From contig JALHOW010000008.1 of NCBI GenBank assembly GCA_022842785.1, forward strand, positions 106,031-170,030: a stretch of DNA of 64,000 bases, read 5' to 3'. The stretch comes from Hyphomicrobiaceae bacterium. GTDB taxonomy: Bacteria; Pseudomonadota; Alphaproteobacteria; Rhizobiales; Hyphomicrobiaceae. Below are positions 28,184 to 37,105 of the stretch, in pieces. The position numbers and the translations under genes are program-made. Below the pieces are notes generated by a model. That model ran no database searches. It saw nothing but the letters and a program-made list of their open reading frames with translations, and was not told the origin of the DNA. Positions within the stretch are counted from its first letter, which is position 1. Every line of letters begins with the position of its first letter.

Positions 28184-28232
28184 CAAAAATTAAGCCCGTC
28201 CGGAGCGTGCGCCGAACGGGCTGTTGTTCTCG
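28184..28232 (-). terminator. rho-independent terminator of sspB
   Basis: Read on the minus strand, arms AGCCCGTTCGG and CCGGACGGGCT pair at 10 of 11 positions plus one G-U, around an 8-base loop. TTAATTTTT follows at once. It stands 24 bp past the sspB stop and before the SDR start, and should separate the two transcripts. Confidence 0.85.
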
Positions 28233-28255
28233 GTTCGGGCAATGCCGATTGGAAC

Positions 28256-28963
28256 CTAAGGTTTCTTGCGGAAGCGATCGAGGCTGACGACGTTGTCCTG
28301 CCCTGTGTCCTGACTGGGCGCAGGGGCGATTTCGCTCTCATCCGATACGTTGACCAGCGCGGCGGCCTGCGGACGCTGCGCGGGCTCCCCGCGTCGGCTT
28401 GCCGGGCCGTCCGTCAGGCTCTCATCGCCGATCGGGACGGTCTCGTCGTCCTTGTCCGTGCGCGTGCGGCGTGCGGGACGCTTGCGGTCGCCGGCTCCTA
28501 GACGATTGGAGGCGCGCCCGATACCCGGCACGCCCGTAATCTGGCCGCCGATGCCGCTGTCCTCATTGAGACCGACGACGGTACCGCTTCCTTCGCGCGT
28601 CGCGCCTGCCTCGTCGAACTGAAGGCCGTACGGCACGCTTGGATCGAAGAAGACCTTGATGGCGGCGAACGGGATGACCAGCCGCTCGGGTATGCCGTCG
28701 AACGTCAGCTTCACCTCGAAGCGGACGTCGTTGACGATGAGCTCCCAGAACCTGTGCTGGAGCACGATCGTCATTTCCTCGGCGTACTTGCTCTTCAGCC
28801 GCTTCGAAATCACCACACCAGCATGGCGCGTATCGAAGGCGATGTAGAAATGGTGATTGCCGGGAAGTCCCGATTTCTGAATCCGCGACAACACTGCACG
28901 CACGACGCCACGCATGGCCTCCTGCGCTAGGGCGTCGTAGTCGATGTCGTGCTCTGCCGTCAT
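28256..28963 (-). CDS. sspB: ClpXP adaptor SspB, alphaproteobacterial type
   Basis: SspB binds the ssrA tag on stalled-ribosome products and tethers them to ClpXP for degradation. The 235-residue product has the SspB fold in its first 130 residues: SGLPGNHHFYIAFDTRH, VQLHRFW-like FWELIVNDVRFEV and GIPERLVIPFAAIKVFFDPS. A long charged, flexible linker follows. The C-terminus ends NVVSLDRFRKK, the ClpX-binding tail seen in alpha SspB proteins. The gene encoding the tag itself, ssrA, is directly upstream on the same strand. There is a good terminator downstream. Confidence 0.93.
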   Translation of the reverse strand: MTAEHDIDYDALAQEAMRGVVRAVLSRIQKSGLPGNHHFYIAFDTRHAGVVISKRLKSKYAEEMTIVLQHRFWELIVNDVRFEVKLTFDGIPERLVIPFAAIKVFFDPSVPYGLQFDEAGATREGSGTVVGLNEDSGIGGQITGVPGIGRASNRLGAGDRKRPARRTRTDKDDETVPIGDESLTDGPASRRGEPAQRPQAAALVNVSDESEIAPAPSQDTGQDNVVSLDRFRKKP

Positions 28964-29019
28964 GCTACTTCTGTTTCGCGCTAGCCCGCCCAGTGTGCCC
29001 GCATGCCGCCTGCATGGAG

Positions 29020-29365
29020 GCGAAAGTGGAGGGCTTCTGTTGCCCGGTGCCCTCCGAACCGCGCCTGACGTTGCTACACGCCAGGGCTTGAAGTTCAGGC
29101 TAACGGAACTGCATTACGCAGCGACGCGAGCCTCAGCATAGTTGTCATTGGCAACTATTCTGGTGACCCGATAACGGCGGTATCATGCCGGGCAAAAGAG
29201 CACCCTTTACACCCTCGTCGATCCTATTTCGCCCCCATCAACAGGCCACGCCCCGATCTCGTGAGCGTCGTGGGCTGATGGTGGAGGCGCCGGGTACCGC
29301 CCCCGGGTCCGAAAGGCTTATTCCGATGTCCATTTATCGCCATAGCCGGACGAATCCGGCACCCT
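29020..29365 (-). ncRNA. ssrA: transfer-messenger RNA, circularly permuted two-piece type
   Basis: On the minus strand a tag frame at 29152-29114 encodes ANDNYAEARVAA followed by TAA, a typical alphaproteobacterial degradation tag. The coding piece begins with GGGGGCG at 29236. Its partner CGCCTCC followed by ACCA ends at 29279, giving a 7-bp acceptor stem with one G-U. The acceptor piece therefore precedes the coding piece in the gene (permuted order), with a 42-base spacer removed by processing. A T-arm CCGGG / CCCGG adjoins the acceptor strand. The coding piece ends near a hairpin GGAGGGC / GCCCTCC at 29028-29055. The outer ends are approximate. A TATATT box just before 29365 may be the -10 element. 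Confidence 0.92.
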
Positions 29366-29491
29366 GAATATAGGATGGCCTTTCGCCAATTGAAAGCACG
29401 CTCGGCCACACGTGTGGACGAACGGCCACCTCATCCGGTCAAATTCGCGTGGTAAACCTTGCAACCGCGTGACCAGAGAGAGACAGGGACC

Positions 29492-30247
29492 TTGGCAAAT
29501 TATCTGCTCGCCGGCCCGCCACGCTACGAAACGCGGAGCGCGTGGCCGCCCCTGGTTGCGCTAGTGGCAGCAATTATCGTGCAGGCTGGATTGCAGCTTC
29601 TCGGTGGGCTGCTGGGGGCTCTGGTCGGGGGTGGTGAGGCGCGGCTCATGTCGGGCGTGCCCGAGGACAAGCGACTGCTGCTCGCCATCATTGTCTTCCT
29701 GGCGCTCTCCCAGGTCGGTGTGATGGCCTTTGCGTGGTGGGCTGCCGGGCTCTTCGGCGCGGATCGGCCCGCTGTGCTGCAGCTCCATCGTGGCCTGCCG
29801 GGCATTGGGGATGTCGCCATCGCGCTCGCCGGGCTGGCCCTCGTGCTCGGCACGTACAATCTGCTGGTCTACGTGCTTCGGCCCGACCTCTTCATGGCCG
29901 ACGTCGCGCCCTTCCTGCCCATGCTGCAGGCGCCGATCTGGCCCGTCACGGCTCTTGCCGTCGGCATTGGTGCGCCGCTCTCGGAGGAGCTGCTCTTTCG
30001 CGGTTTCCTGCTCTCCGCGCTTGCGAGCTGGCGCTGGGGCTTCTGGCCCGCAGCACTCGCCGCCAACATGGCCTGGACGAGCTTCCACCTCGGCTATTCA
30101 ATTGCCGGCCTGCTCGAGGTTTTTATCGGCGGCCTCTATATTTCATGGCTGCTCTGGCGCACGGGGAGCCTGTGGCTGCCGATCATCGCTCACGGGGCGA
30201 CGAACATCTTCTTCCTCGCGATCATCGCCATCTATCCCTTCCCGTGA
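29492..30247 (+). CDS. CPBP family intramembrane glutamic protease
   Basis: The start is uncertain: a TTG at 29492 follows an AG-rich stretch, and another TTG at 29459 is possible. From 29492 the product is 251 residues with about six to eight membrane helices. The CPBP (CAAX protease, Abi) motifs are present: EELLFRGFLL with the catalytic Glu pair and Arg, then TSFHLGYS and HGATNIFFL with the conserved His residues. These enzymes cleave prenylated proteins in eukaryotes; bacterial members have been linked to bacteriocin immunity, but most have no known substrate. Its last 16 bp overlap the convergent acetyltransferase gene. Confidence 0.88.
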   Translation: MANYLLAGPPRYETRSAWPPLVALVAAIIVQAGLQLLGGLLGALVGGGEARLMSGVPEDKRLLLAIIVFLALSQVGVMAFAWWAAGLFGADRPAVLQLHRGLPGIGDVAIALAGLALVLGTYNLLVYVLRPDLFMADVAPFLPMLQAPIWPVTALAVGIGAPLSEELLFRGFLLSALASWRWGFWPAALAANMAWTSFHLGYSIAGLLEVFIGGLYISWLLWRTGSLWLPIIAHGATNIFFLAIIAIYPFP

Positions 30248-30738
30248 GCGATCCAATCTGCGCGATCCATGCGGAAAACATAGCAGTCATCCGCGCCGAA
30301 CATGCGCTGCTCGATGCGCCTGAAGCCCATGCGCTCGTAGAAGCGATGGGCCCGCGTGTTCCTGACCAGCGGATCGATGAGGATGGCTGTGACTTCGGGG
30401 GGCGCGAAGCAGTGTTCGATGGCGAGCCGCATCATTTCGGTGCCGTAGCCGCGTCCTAGGTCGGCCGCATCCCCGATCCAGATGTCGATCGCGCGCAAAT
30501 CGGGTGCGATGTCGCCCCAATAGTGGCTTTCCTCGCGTGCCGGGTCGATGATCTGCAGCATCCCGATTGGCCGCCCGTCGATCTCGGCGATGAGGAACTC
30601 TCGCCCGTCGACGATGCGCGGCACTTCAACGGCCCAGTCGTAAATGTCATCGTCGCCCGAGGCGTCGATGACGTGCACCTCCCGGTCCCAGGATTGCAGT
30701 GTGGGCACATCGTCAAGTGTGGCGGTGCGGAGTTTCAT
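30232..30738 (-). CDS. GNAT family N-acetyltransferase (AAC(6')-like)
   Basis: I choose the ATG at 30738 (MKLRTATLDDVPTL), which begins a normal GNAT N-terminus; an ATG at 30753 is also possible, and neither has a clear ribosome binding site. The 168-residue product has IDIWIGDAADLGRGYGTEMMRL near residues 90-111, containing the GRGYG acetyl-CoA loop, and RNTRAHRFYERMGFRR near the C-terminus. The layout resembles aminoglycoside 6'-acetyltransferases and related RimJ-like enzymes. Substrate specificity cannot be read from the sequence, so no resistance claim is made. It is convergent with the CPBP gene. Confidence 0.87.
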   Translation of the reverse strand: MKLRTATLDDVPTLQSWDREVHVIDASGDDDIYDWAVEVPRIVDGREFLIAEIDGRPIGMLQIIDPAREESHYWGDIAPDLRAIDIWIGDAADLGRGYGTEMMRLAIEHCFAPPEVTAILIDPLVRNTRAHRFYERMGFRRIEQRMFGADDCYVFRMDRADWIAHGKG

Positions 30739-31001
30739 GAGGCCAAATACCATGCGGCAGATATGGCGGCAGCGCGACGCGTCGGCTGATTTTCTCGTTG
30801 CCGCGCAACGTGACTTGACGCGGCGGCTGCAACCCTCGATAACGTGCGCTCCATGAAACGGTACGCGCAGAAACCCGCCGTCAACGATTGTTGCGGCATC
30901 ATTGTTATCACGGGCTAGCACTCGCTGGCGCGGCCGCGTTTCTTTGCCTTAAATTCCGAGCACAGAGACCTTCCCGCCAGCCTTCTGGGCCGAGGTTTGG
31001 C

Positions 31002-32480
<1,479 letters not shown>

Positions 32481-32529
32481 GCTTCCTGTTCTCGCAATGG
32501 GCACTCGCGTTGTCCCGCGCACAACATGC

Positions 32530-32645
32530 CCCTTCTCCCCGCTTGCGGGGAGAAGGTTGGGATGAGGGGCGGCGGCATGTATCGACTTTTGCCATTGTCG
32601 CCGCCCCTCACCCTAGCCCTCTCCCCGTCAGGACGGGGAGAGGGG
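32530..32645. repeat. REP/BIME-like palindromic intergenic repeat, copy 1
   Basis: Two hairpin units face each other. The first has arms CCTTCTCCCCGC / GCGGGGAGAAGG followed by GGGATGAGGGGCGGC. The second has GCCGCCCCTCACCCTAGC, then CCCTCTCCCCGTC / GACGGGGAGAGGGG. The same pair occurs in the opposite orientation at 39906-40025. The element fills most of the gap between cysS and the GFA-family gene. Confidence 0.85.
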
Positions 32646-32706
32646 ATCTGGCGGCATTCCGCGATGGGTGGTGTTTCGGCCTCCATTCGGTCGAGGAGCC
32701 AATACG

Positions 32707-33180
32707 ATGACCGCCACCTCGGAAGCTCACACCGGCGGATGTCAGTGCGGTGCGGTGCGCTTTTGTGTGACCGAACTCGGTCGCCCGTCGATCTGCCATT
32801 GCCGCATGTGCCAGAAGGCGACCGCTGGGATCGGTGGGCTGCTCGTGCTCGCCAAGGATCTCGTGTGGACGCGCGGCCAGCCGAAATACTTCGCGAGCTC
32901 GAACATCGCGCGCCGCGGGTTCTGCGGTGACTGCGGCACGCCGCTCTCCTACGAAACGGACGACGGCGCCGATATCTCGATCGTTGCGCTCGATCAGCCG
33001 GATCGTGTGCCGCCCTTGCACCAACTCGCGCGTGAGGCGCGTATTGCCTGGGTCGATCGGCTGGCTTCGCTGCCGGAACGTTCGGATCAGGAAATGGCCG
33101 CCTCCAAGGTACGCGAAGCGAGCATTATTTCCCATCAGCACCCCGATCACGACACGGCGGAATGGAAGGCCAGAACATGA
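32707..33180 (+). CDS. GFA (glutathione-dependent formaldehyde-activating enzyme-like/CENP-V) family protein
   Basis: The product is 157 residues from the ATG at 32707. Zinc-binding Cys residues occur in the family order: GGCQCGAVRF near residue 12, CHCRMCQKATAG near 30, and GFCGDCGTPLSY near 75. The fold is the beta-tent of the GFA/CENP-V group. The founding member was proposed to speed formation of S-hydroxymethylglutathione, but most members have no proven reaction. It is cytosolic. Its stop overlaps the start of the next 40-residue gene by ATGA, so the two are translationally coupled. Confidence 0.92.
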   Translation: MTATSEAHTGGCQCGAVRFCVTELGRPSICHCRMCQKATAGIGGLLVLAKDLVWTRGQPKYFASSNIARRGFCGDCGTPLSYETDDGADISIVALDQPDRVPPLHQLAREARIAWVDRLASLPERSDQEMAASKVREASIISHQHPDHDTAEWKART

Positions 33181-33299
33181 GCAACAACGATCCGGGTCGC
33201 CCGCCGTTCCGCAATCATCCGCTCTATTACCCCGTTGTTAAGGTCGTCGTGCTTGCGTGTGGACTCTACTTCGCTCTGCGCATCTTCGGAGTCCTCTGA
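33177..33299 (+). CDS. 40-residue single-span membrane peptide
   Basis: This very small frame starts at an ATG that overlaps the stop of the GFA gene (ATGA at 33177-33180). The first 15 residues are polar and Pro/Asn-rich (SNNDPGRPPFRNHPL). They are followed by a hydrophobic stretch of about 20 residues, VVKVVVLACGLYFALRIFG, that would span the membrane once. The stop is five bases before the next gene's ATG. Position in a tight three-gene run and a clean hydrophobic helix support translation. No homologue is recalled and no function can be stated. Confidence 0.55.
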   Translation: MSNNDPGRPPFRNHPLYYPVVKVVVLACGLYFALRIFGVL

Positions 33300-33304
33300 G
33301 AGCC

Positions 33305-33997
33305 ATGACCGCAGATAAGCGCGCCGCGGGCGCGATCGACGAGCTGCAGATGTGGGGGCGGCGCGCAGCGGCCAAGCTCAGCCGTCATCGCAAGCGCCTC
33401 GACATTCATTCCGAGTTGGAGCGTCTGGACATCAGCCTCGCGAAGGATGATCCGCACGTTGCGCGCATTCTCCACGAGGTCAAGGCGCGCGAGGCGCGCG
33501 GTTATGCCTACGAGGGAGCGGATGCGTCCTTCGAGCTGCTTGCGCGCAGGCTCATGGGGCAGGTGCCGCAGTATTTCTCCATCGACGGCTATGATGTGGT
33601 CGACAAGTGCCACACGGTCCACGGACGCTCGACGACCGTGTCGGAGGCCTCGGTGCGCGTGCTCGTCAACGGCGATAGCGAGTCCCTCTGGTCGGTCGCG
33701 GAAGGCGGCGGCCCCGTAAACGCGCTCGATCAGGCGCTGCGCAAGGATCTCGGCCGCTACCAGCCACACATCAAGGATTTCGAACTGGTCGACTACAAGG
33801 TGCGCCTGCTGACAGGCGGTCGCGAAGCGGTTACGCGCGTGCATATCGAGAGCCGCGATCGCGCGACCGGCGAGCACTGGTATACGGTCGGAGTTGCACC
33901 GAACATCGTCGACGCCTGCTTCGAGGCGCTTGTCGATGCGGTCAACTTCAAGCTCGTCAAGAACAACGCCGACGCGGCGCAAGCCCTCGCGAGCTGA
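33305..33997 (+). CDS. free-standing LeuA/CimA C-terminal regulatory domain protein
   Basis: The 230-residue product matches only the C-terminal third of (R)-citramalate synthase or 2-isopropylmalate synthase. Recognisable blocks are RLDIHSELERLDI, GYAYEGADASFELLARR, TVSEASVRVLVNG, GGGPVNALDQALRKDLG, the regulatory segment DYKVRLLTGGREAVTRV and TVGVAPNIVDACFEALVD. The catalytic TIM barrel of about 330 residues, with its metal-binding His residues, is absent. About 30 unrelated basic residues form the new N-terminus. In the full enzymes this domain binds isoleucine or leucine and dimerises. Here it could be a ligand sensor, a partner of a full-length enzyme, or the remnant of a truncated cimA. 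It follows the small membrane peptide gene by five bases. Confidence 0.85.
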   Translation: MTADKRAAGAIDELQMWGRRAAAKLSRHRKRLDIHSELERLDISLAKDDPHVARILHEVKAREARGYAYEGADASFELLARRLMGQVPQYFSIDGYDVVDKCHTVHGRSTTVSEASVRVLVNGDSESLWSVAEGGGPVNALDQALRKDLGRYQPHIKDFELVDYKVRLLTGGREAVTRVHIESRDRATGEHWYTVGVAPNIVDACFEALVDAVNFKLVKNNADAAQALAS

Positions 33998-33999
33998 TC

Positions 34000-35133
34000 T
34001 CAGAAAAGGCGCATCTGCCCGCCCATGGGCACGGGCGGCGTGAAGAGGTCCGTCCTGAGCTTCAGTGAGCGCTTGTTGAGCCCGAGCCGTTGGCAGGCGA
34101 GACGAAAGCGCATCCCGATCTGCTCGGCATAGGGACCGGTCCCGCGCTGCCTGATGCCGAACTCGGAAACGTAATCGCGCCCGCCGTGCATGGAACGCAG
34201 GATCGAAATCACACGCGCTGCTTTGTTGGGGTGATCCGTCTCCAGCCACTCGCGAAAGAGTTCTTTCAGCTCCAGCGGCAGGCGCAGCACGACGAAGCCA
34301 GCTTCGCGCGCACCGGCCTTGTAGGCGGCCTCGAGAATGCTCTCGATTTCGCTGTCATTGAGGGCCGGAATGATCGGCGCGGTGAGGACCGAGACGGGCA
34401 CCCCCGCTTCGGACAGCCGCTGGATCGCCTCGAGGCGTTTGGGCGGTGTCGCGGCGCGCGGCTCCATGCTTCGCGCGAGCTGGCGATCCAGTGTCGTCAC
34501 CGAGATCGCAACCTTCACCAGCCGGCGCTCGGCCATGCGTGCGAGAATGTCGATGTCGCGCACGATGCCCGCAGACTTGGTTACGATGCCGACCGGGTGG
34601 GAGGCGCGATCCAGCACCTCGAGAATGCGCCGTGATATCCCGCGATCACGTTCGGCCGGCTGATAGGGGTCGGTGACGGCACCGAGCGCGATGGTTTTCG
34701 GCACGTAGTTGCGCCGGCTCAGCTCCTGCTCCAGCAGCTCCGGCGCATTGACCTTGGCATAGATCTTCGTCTCGAAATCGAGACCGGGGGAGTGGCCGAG
34801 ATAGGCGTGGGTCGGGCGCGCGTAGCAGTAGATGCAGCCATGCTCGCAACCGCGATAGGGGTTGATCGACTGGTCGAAGCTGAGATCGGGGCTGTCGTTC
34901 GTCGCGATGATGCTTTTCGCGCGCTCGTCCATTACGTCCGTTCGGAACGAATCGAGCGTAGCCAGGCTCTCCCAGCCGTCGTCGAAGGCGACGCGCTTGC
35001 CCTCGTCGTAGCGGCTCGAGCGGTTCGATCGAGCGCCGCGCCCACGCCGCCGCTCCGCGTCGGGCTTCAGCTCCTTCGTGAGGTCATCCCCAGCGGGCAG
35101 ATCCTCGGGCTCGATGATGCGGTCGGGCGTCAT
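34000..35133 (-). CDS. PA0069 family radical SAM protein (SplB-like)
   Basis: The product is 377 residues. The radical SAM cluster motif CxxxCxxC is present as CEHGCIYCYARP near residues 95-106. A conserved YRGCEH precedes it, and GAVTDPYQPAERD, the SAM-binding strand, follows near residue 150. The closest named group is the PA0069/Rv2578c family, distantly related to spore photoproduct lyase. Members bind a 4Fe-4S cluster and cleave S-adenosylmethionine to start radical chemistry. The substrate is unknown. The gene is convergent with the regulatory-domain gene and only three bases separate their ends. Confidence 0.92.
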   Translation of the reverse strand: MTPDRIIEPEDLPAGDDLTKELKPDAERRRGRGARSNRSSRYDEGKRVAFDDGWESLATLDSFRTDVMDERAKSIIATNDSPDLSFDQSINPYRGCEHGCIYCYARPTHAYLGHSPGLDFETKIYAKVNAPELLEQELSRRNYVPKTIALGAVTDPYQPAERDRGISRRILEVLDRASHPVGIVTKSAGIVRDIDILARMAERRLVKVAISVTTLDRQLARSMEPRAATPPKRLEAIQRLSEAGVPVSVLTAPIIPALNDSEIESILEAAYKAGAREAGFVVLRLPLELKELFREWLETDHPNKAARVISILRSMHGGRDYVSEFGIRQRGTGPYAEQIGMRFRLACQRLGLNKRSLKLRTDLFTPPVPMGGQMRLF

Positions 35134-35286
35134 GGCAGCCTCTTGTCAGCCTCTGGCCTGTTCATGCAACCCGTAGCATCAAAGGGTGAACTTAACAAGA
35201 ACATTTGTGGATCATTCTATCGGCTGCGTTGCTTGAAGCCCCTTCGTCATGTTCATTGTTGCGCGCAGCTTCGCGAGATCCGGCCG

Positions 35287-35976
35287 ATGATTTCCGTCAT
35301 CATTCCAACGCTCAACGCGGAAGACGGGCTTGCCGCCTGCCTGACGGCGCTCGTGCCGGCTGCGGTCGAGGGGATGGTGCGCGAGGTCATCGTCGTCGAC
35401 GGTGGCTCCGGCGACCGGACGCTCGAGATCATCGAGCAGTCGGGCGCCGAGCTCGTCCGCTCCAGCCCGGGGCGCGGTGAGCAGCTCTCTCTCGGCGCTG
35501 CACGGGCGCGCGGGCCGTGGCTTCTTTTCCTGCACGCCGACACGGTCCTTGAGCCTGGATGGGAGCGCGAGGTGTCCGCTCTCGTCGAGCGCATCGACAG
35601 TGGTCGTCGGCAGCCGACGGCGGCAGCCTTCCGCTTCGCCCTCGACGATGACGGTTTCCGTGCGCGCATGATCGAAGCGGGCGTCGCCATGCGCTGCGCG
35701 CTCTTCCGTCTGCCCTATGGCGACCAGGGCCTGCTCATTCCGCGGCAGCTCTATCAGCAGGTGGGTGGCTACGGCCGGTTGCCGCTCATGGAGGATGTCG
35801 ATCTCGTGCGCCGCATCGGTCGGCGCCGGATGACACTGATACGCGCACGAGCCGTGACGAGTGCAGTGCGATTTCAGCGCGATGGTTATGTGCTGCGCAG
35901 CGTGCGCAATCTCACCTGCCTGACGCTCTATGTCCTCCGTGTACCGACGCGATTCATTGCGCGTCTCTACGGGTAG
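35287..35976 (+). CDS. glycosyltransferase family 2 protein, TIGR04283 type
   Basis: The ATG at 35287 is chosen because it begins the GT-A fold exactly at MISVIIPTLNAEDGL; an open frame further upstream is non-coding. The 229-residue product has VVDGGSGDRTLEI (nucleotide-sugar binding) near residue 40 and LFLHADTVLEPGW with the metal-binding DxD-like HAD near residue 78. TIGR04283 members were named for arsenosugar biosynthesis and usually pair with TIGR04282 proteins; such a partner is encoded at 37106. Whether arsenosugars are made here is unproven. An MBL-fold hydrolase gene lies between the two. Confidence 0.85.
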   Translation: MISVIIPTLNAEDGLAACLTALVPAAVEGMVREVIVVDGGSGDRTLEIIEQSGAELVRSSPGRGEQLSLGAARARGPWLLFLHADTVLEPGWEREVSALVERIDSGRRQPTAAAFRFALDDDGFRARMIEAGVAMRCALFRLPYGDQGLLIPRQLYQQVGGYGRLPLMEDVDLVRRIGRRRMTLIRARAVTSAVRFQRDGYVLRSVRNLTCLTLYVLRVPTRFIARLYG

Positions 35977-36093
35977 CGAACCCGTGTTCAACACTCCGTG
36001 AGGCCACCACGCAGGTCATGCAATTGTATGCGAGCCCGCATAGCGTGCACCTGCTCGAATGCGTGCTGTATGTCTCAAGGGAGGACACACTAA

Positions 36094-37092
36094 ATGTATG
36101 ACTTTACCCGTCGCAGCTTCGTCATTTCTGCAGCTGCTGCCGGTGCCGCGTTTGGCCTGAAGGGCCCGATCGAGTTCTTCAGCTCGGCAGCGCACGCGCA
36201 GGGAAGCAATCCGATTGGCGCCCCGCAGGCACTTGTCGATCAGGGATTTGCCAAGTTCAAGGTCGGTTCGATCGAGGTCACCCAGGTCTACGACGGCCAT
36301 TGGGAAAAGGCACACGACGAGAAATTCATCCGCAATGCCACGCTCGACGAGACCAAGGCGGCGCTCAAGAAAGCTAATCTGACTGACGCCTTCGTGCCGA
36401 TCCCCTTCACCATCACCGTGGTGCGTATCGGCGGCCGGACCATCATGTTCGACTCGAGCACCGGCGGTCAGCTCGCGCCGACGGCTGGCCGTTTGGTCGC
36501 GAAGAATCTGGCTGCTGCCGGCATCCAGCCGAGCGACATCTCGGCCATCGTGGTCACGCACTACCACGCGGATCACATCTGGGGGCTCATGGCCAAGGAA
36601 ACGAACGCGCAGCTCTATCCGAATGCCGAAATCATCGTGCCCGAAGCCGAGCACAAGCACTGGTCCGCACCGGAACTCGTCGAGAAGGTGCCGGAAGGTG
36701 CGCGCGGCAACGTACGCCGCATCCAGTCGACTATTTCGACGTGGAAGAACGTGAAGCCGGCGGCGGCGGGGACCGAGGTGACGGCAGGCGTGCGTTCGAT
36801 CGCGACGCATGGCCATACGCCCGGTCACACGTCCTACGTCGTGTCCTCGGGCAGCGACACGCTGATCGTTGGCGGTGACGTGACCAATATCCAGTCGCTC
36901 AATCTCGCAAATCCGGGCTGGCACCTGGTGTTCGACGGCAACCCGACCATGGCCGAGGAAGGTCGTCGCAAGCTCTATGACCAGGCGGTGGCTGATAAGT
37001 CGATCATCACGGGCTACCACTGGGGTCTGCCGGGTGCCGGTACGCTTCAGAAAGATGGCAACGGCTACGCCCTCGTACCTGTCGCGGTCTGA
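36094..37092 (+). CDS. Tat-exported MBL-fold metallo-hydrolase
   Basis: The 332-residue product begins with a twin-arginine signal: TRRSFVISAAAAGAAFG, then cleavage near AHAQG at about residue 35. It should be folded and loaded with metal before export to the periplasm. The metallo-beta-lactamase motif THYHADHIWG is near residues 156-165, a further metal His is in THGHTPGHTSY near 230, and YHWGLPGAG near the end gives the last ligand. The family spans lactonases, glyoxalase II-like enzymes and others. The substrate is unknown. It lies between the two TIGR04283/TIGR04282 genes on the same strand. Confidence 0.9.
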   Translation: MYDFTRRSFVISAAAAGAAFGLKGPIEFFSSAAHAQGSNPIGAPQALVDQGFAKFKVGSIEVTQVYDGHWEKAHDEKFIRNATLDETKAALKKANLTDAFVPIPFTITVVRIGGRTIMFDSSTGGQLAPTAGRLVAKNLAAAGIQPSDISAIVVTHYHADHIWGLMAKETNAQLYPNAEIIVPEAEHKHWSAPELVEKVPEGARGNVRRIQSTISTWKNVKPAAAGTEVTAGVRSIATHGHTPGHTSYVVSSGSDTLIVGGDVTNIQSLNLANPGWHLVFDGNPTMAEEGRRKLYDQAVADKSIITGYHWGLPGAGTLQKDGNGYALVPVAV

Positions 37093-37105
37093 CGCTCGGC
37101 ACGCC

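Noticed and set aside
29028..29055. GGAGGGC/GCCCTCC hairpin as a terminator
   Set aside because: No U run follows, and it sits at the 3' end of the coding piece of the tmRNA, so it is better explained as part of that RNA.
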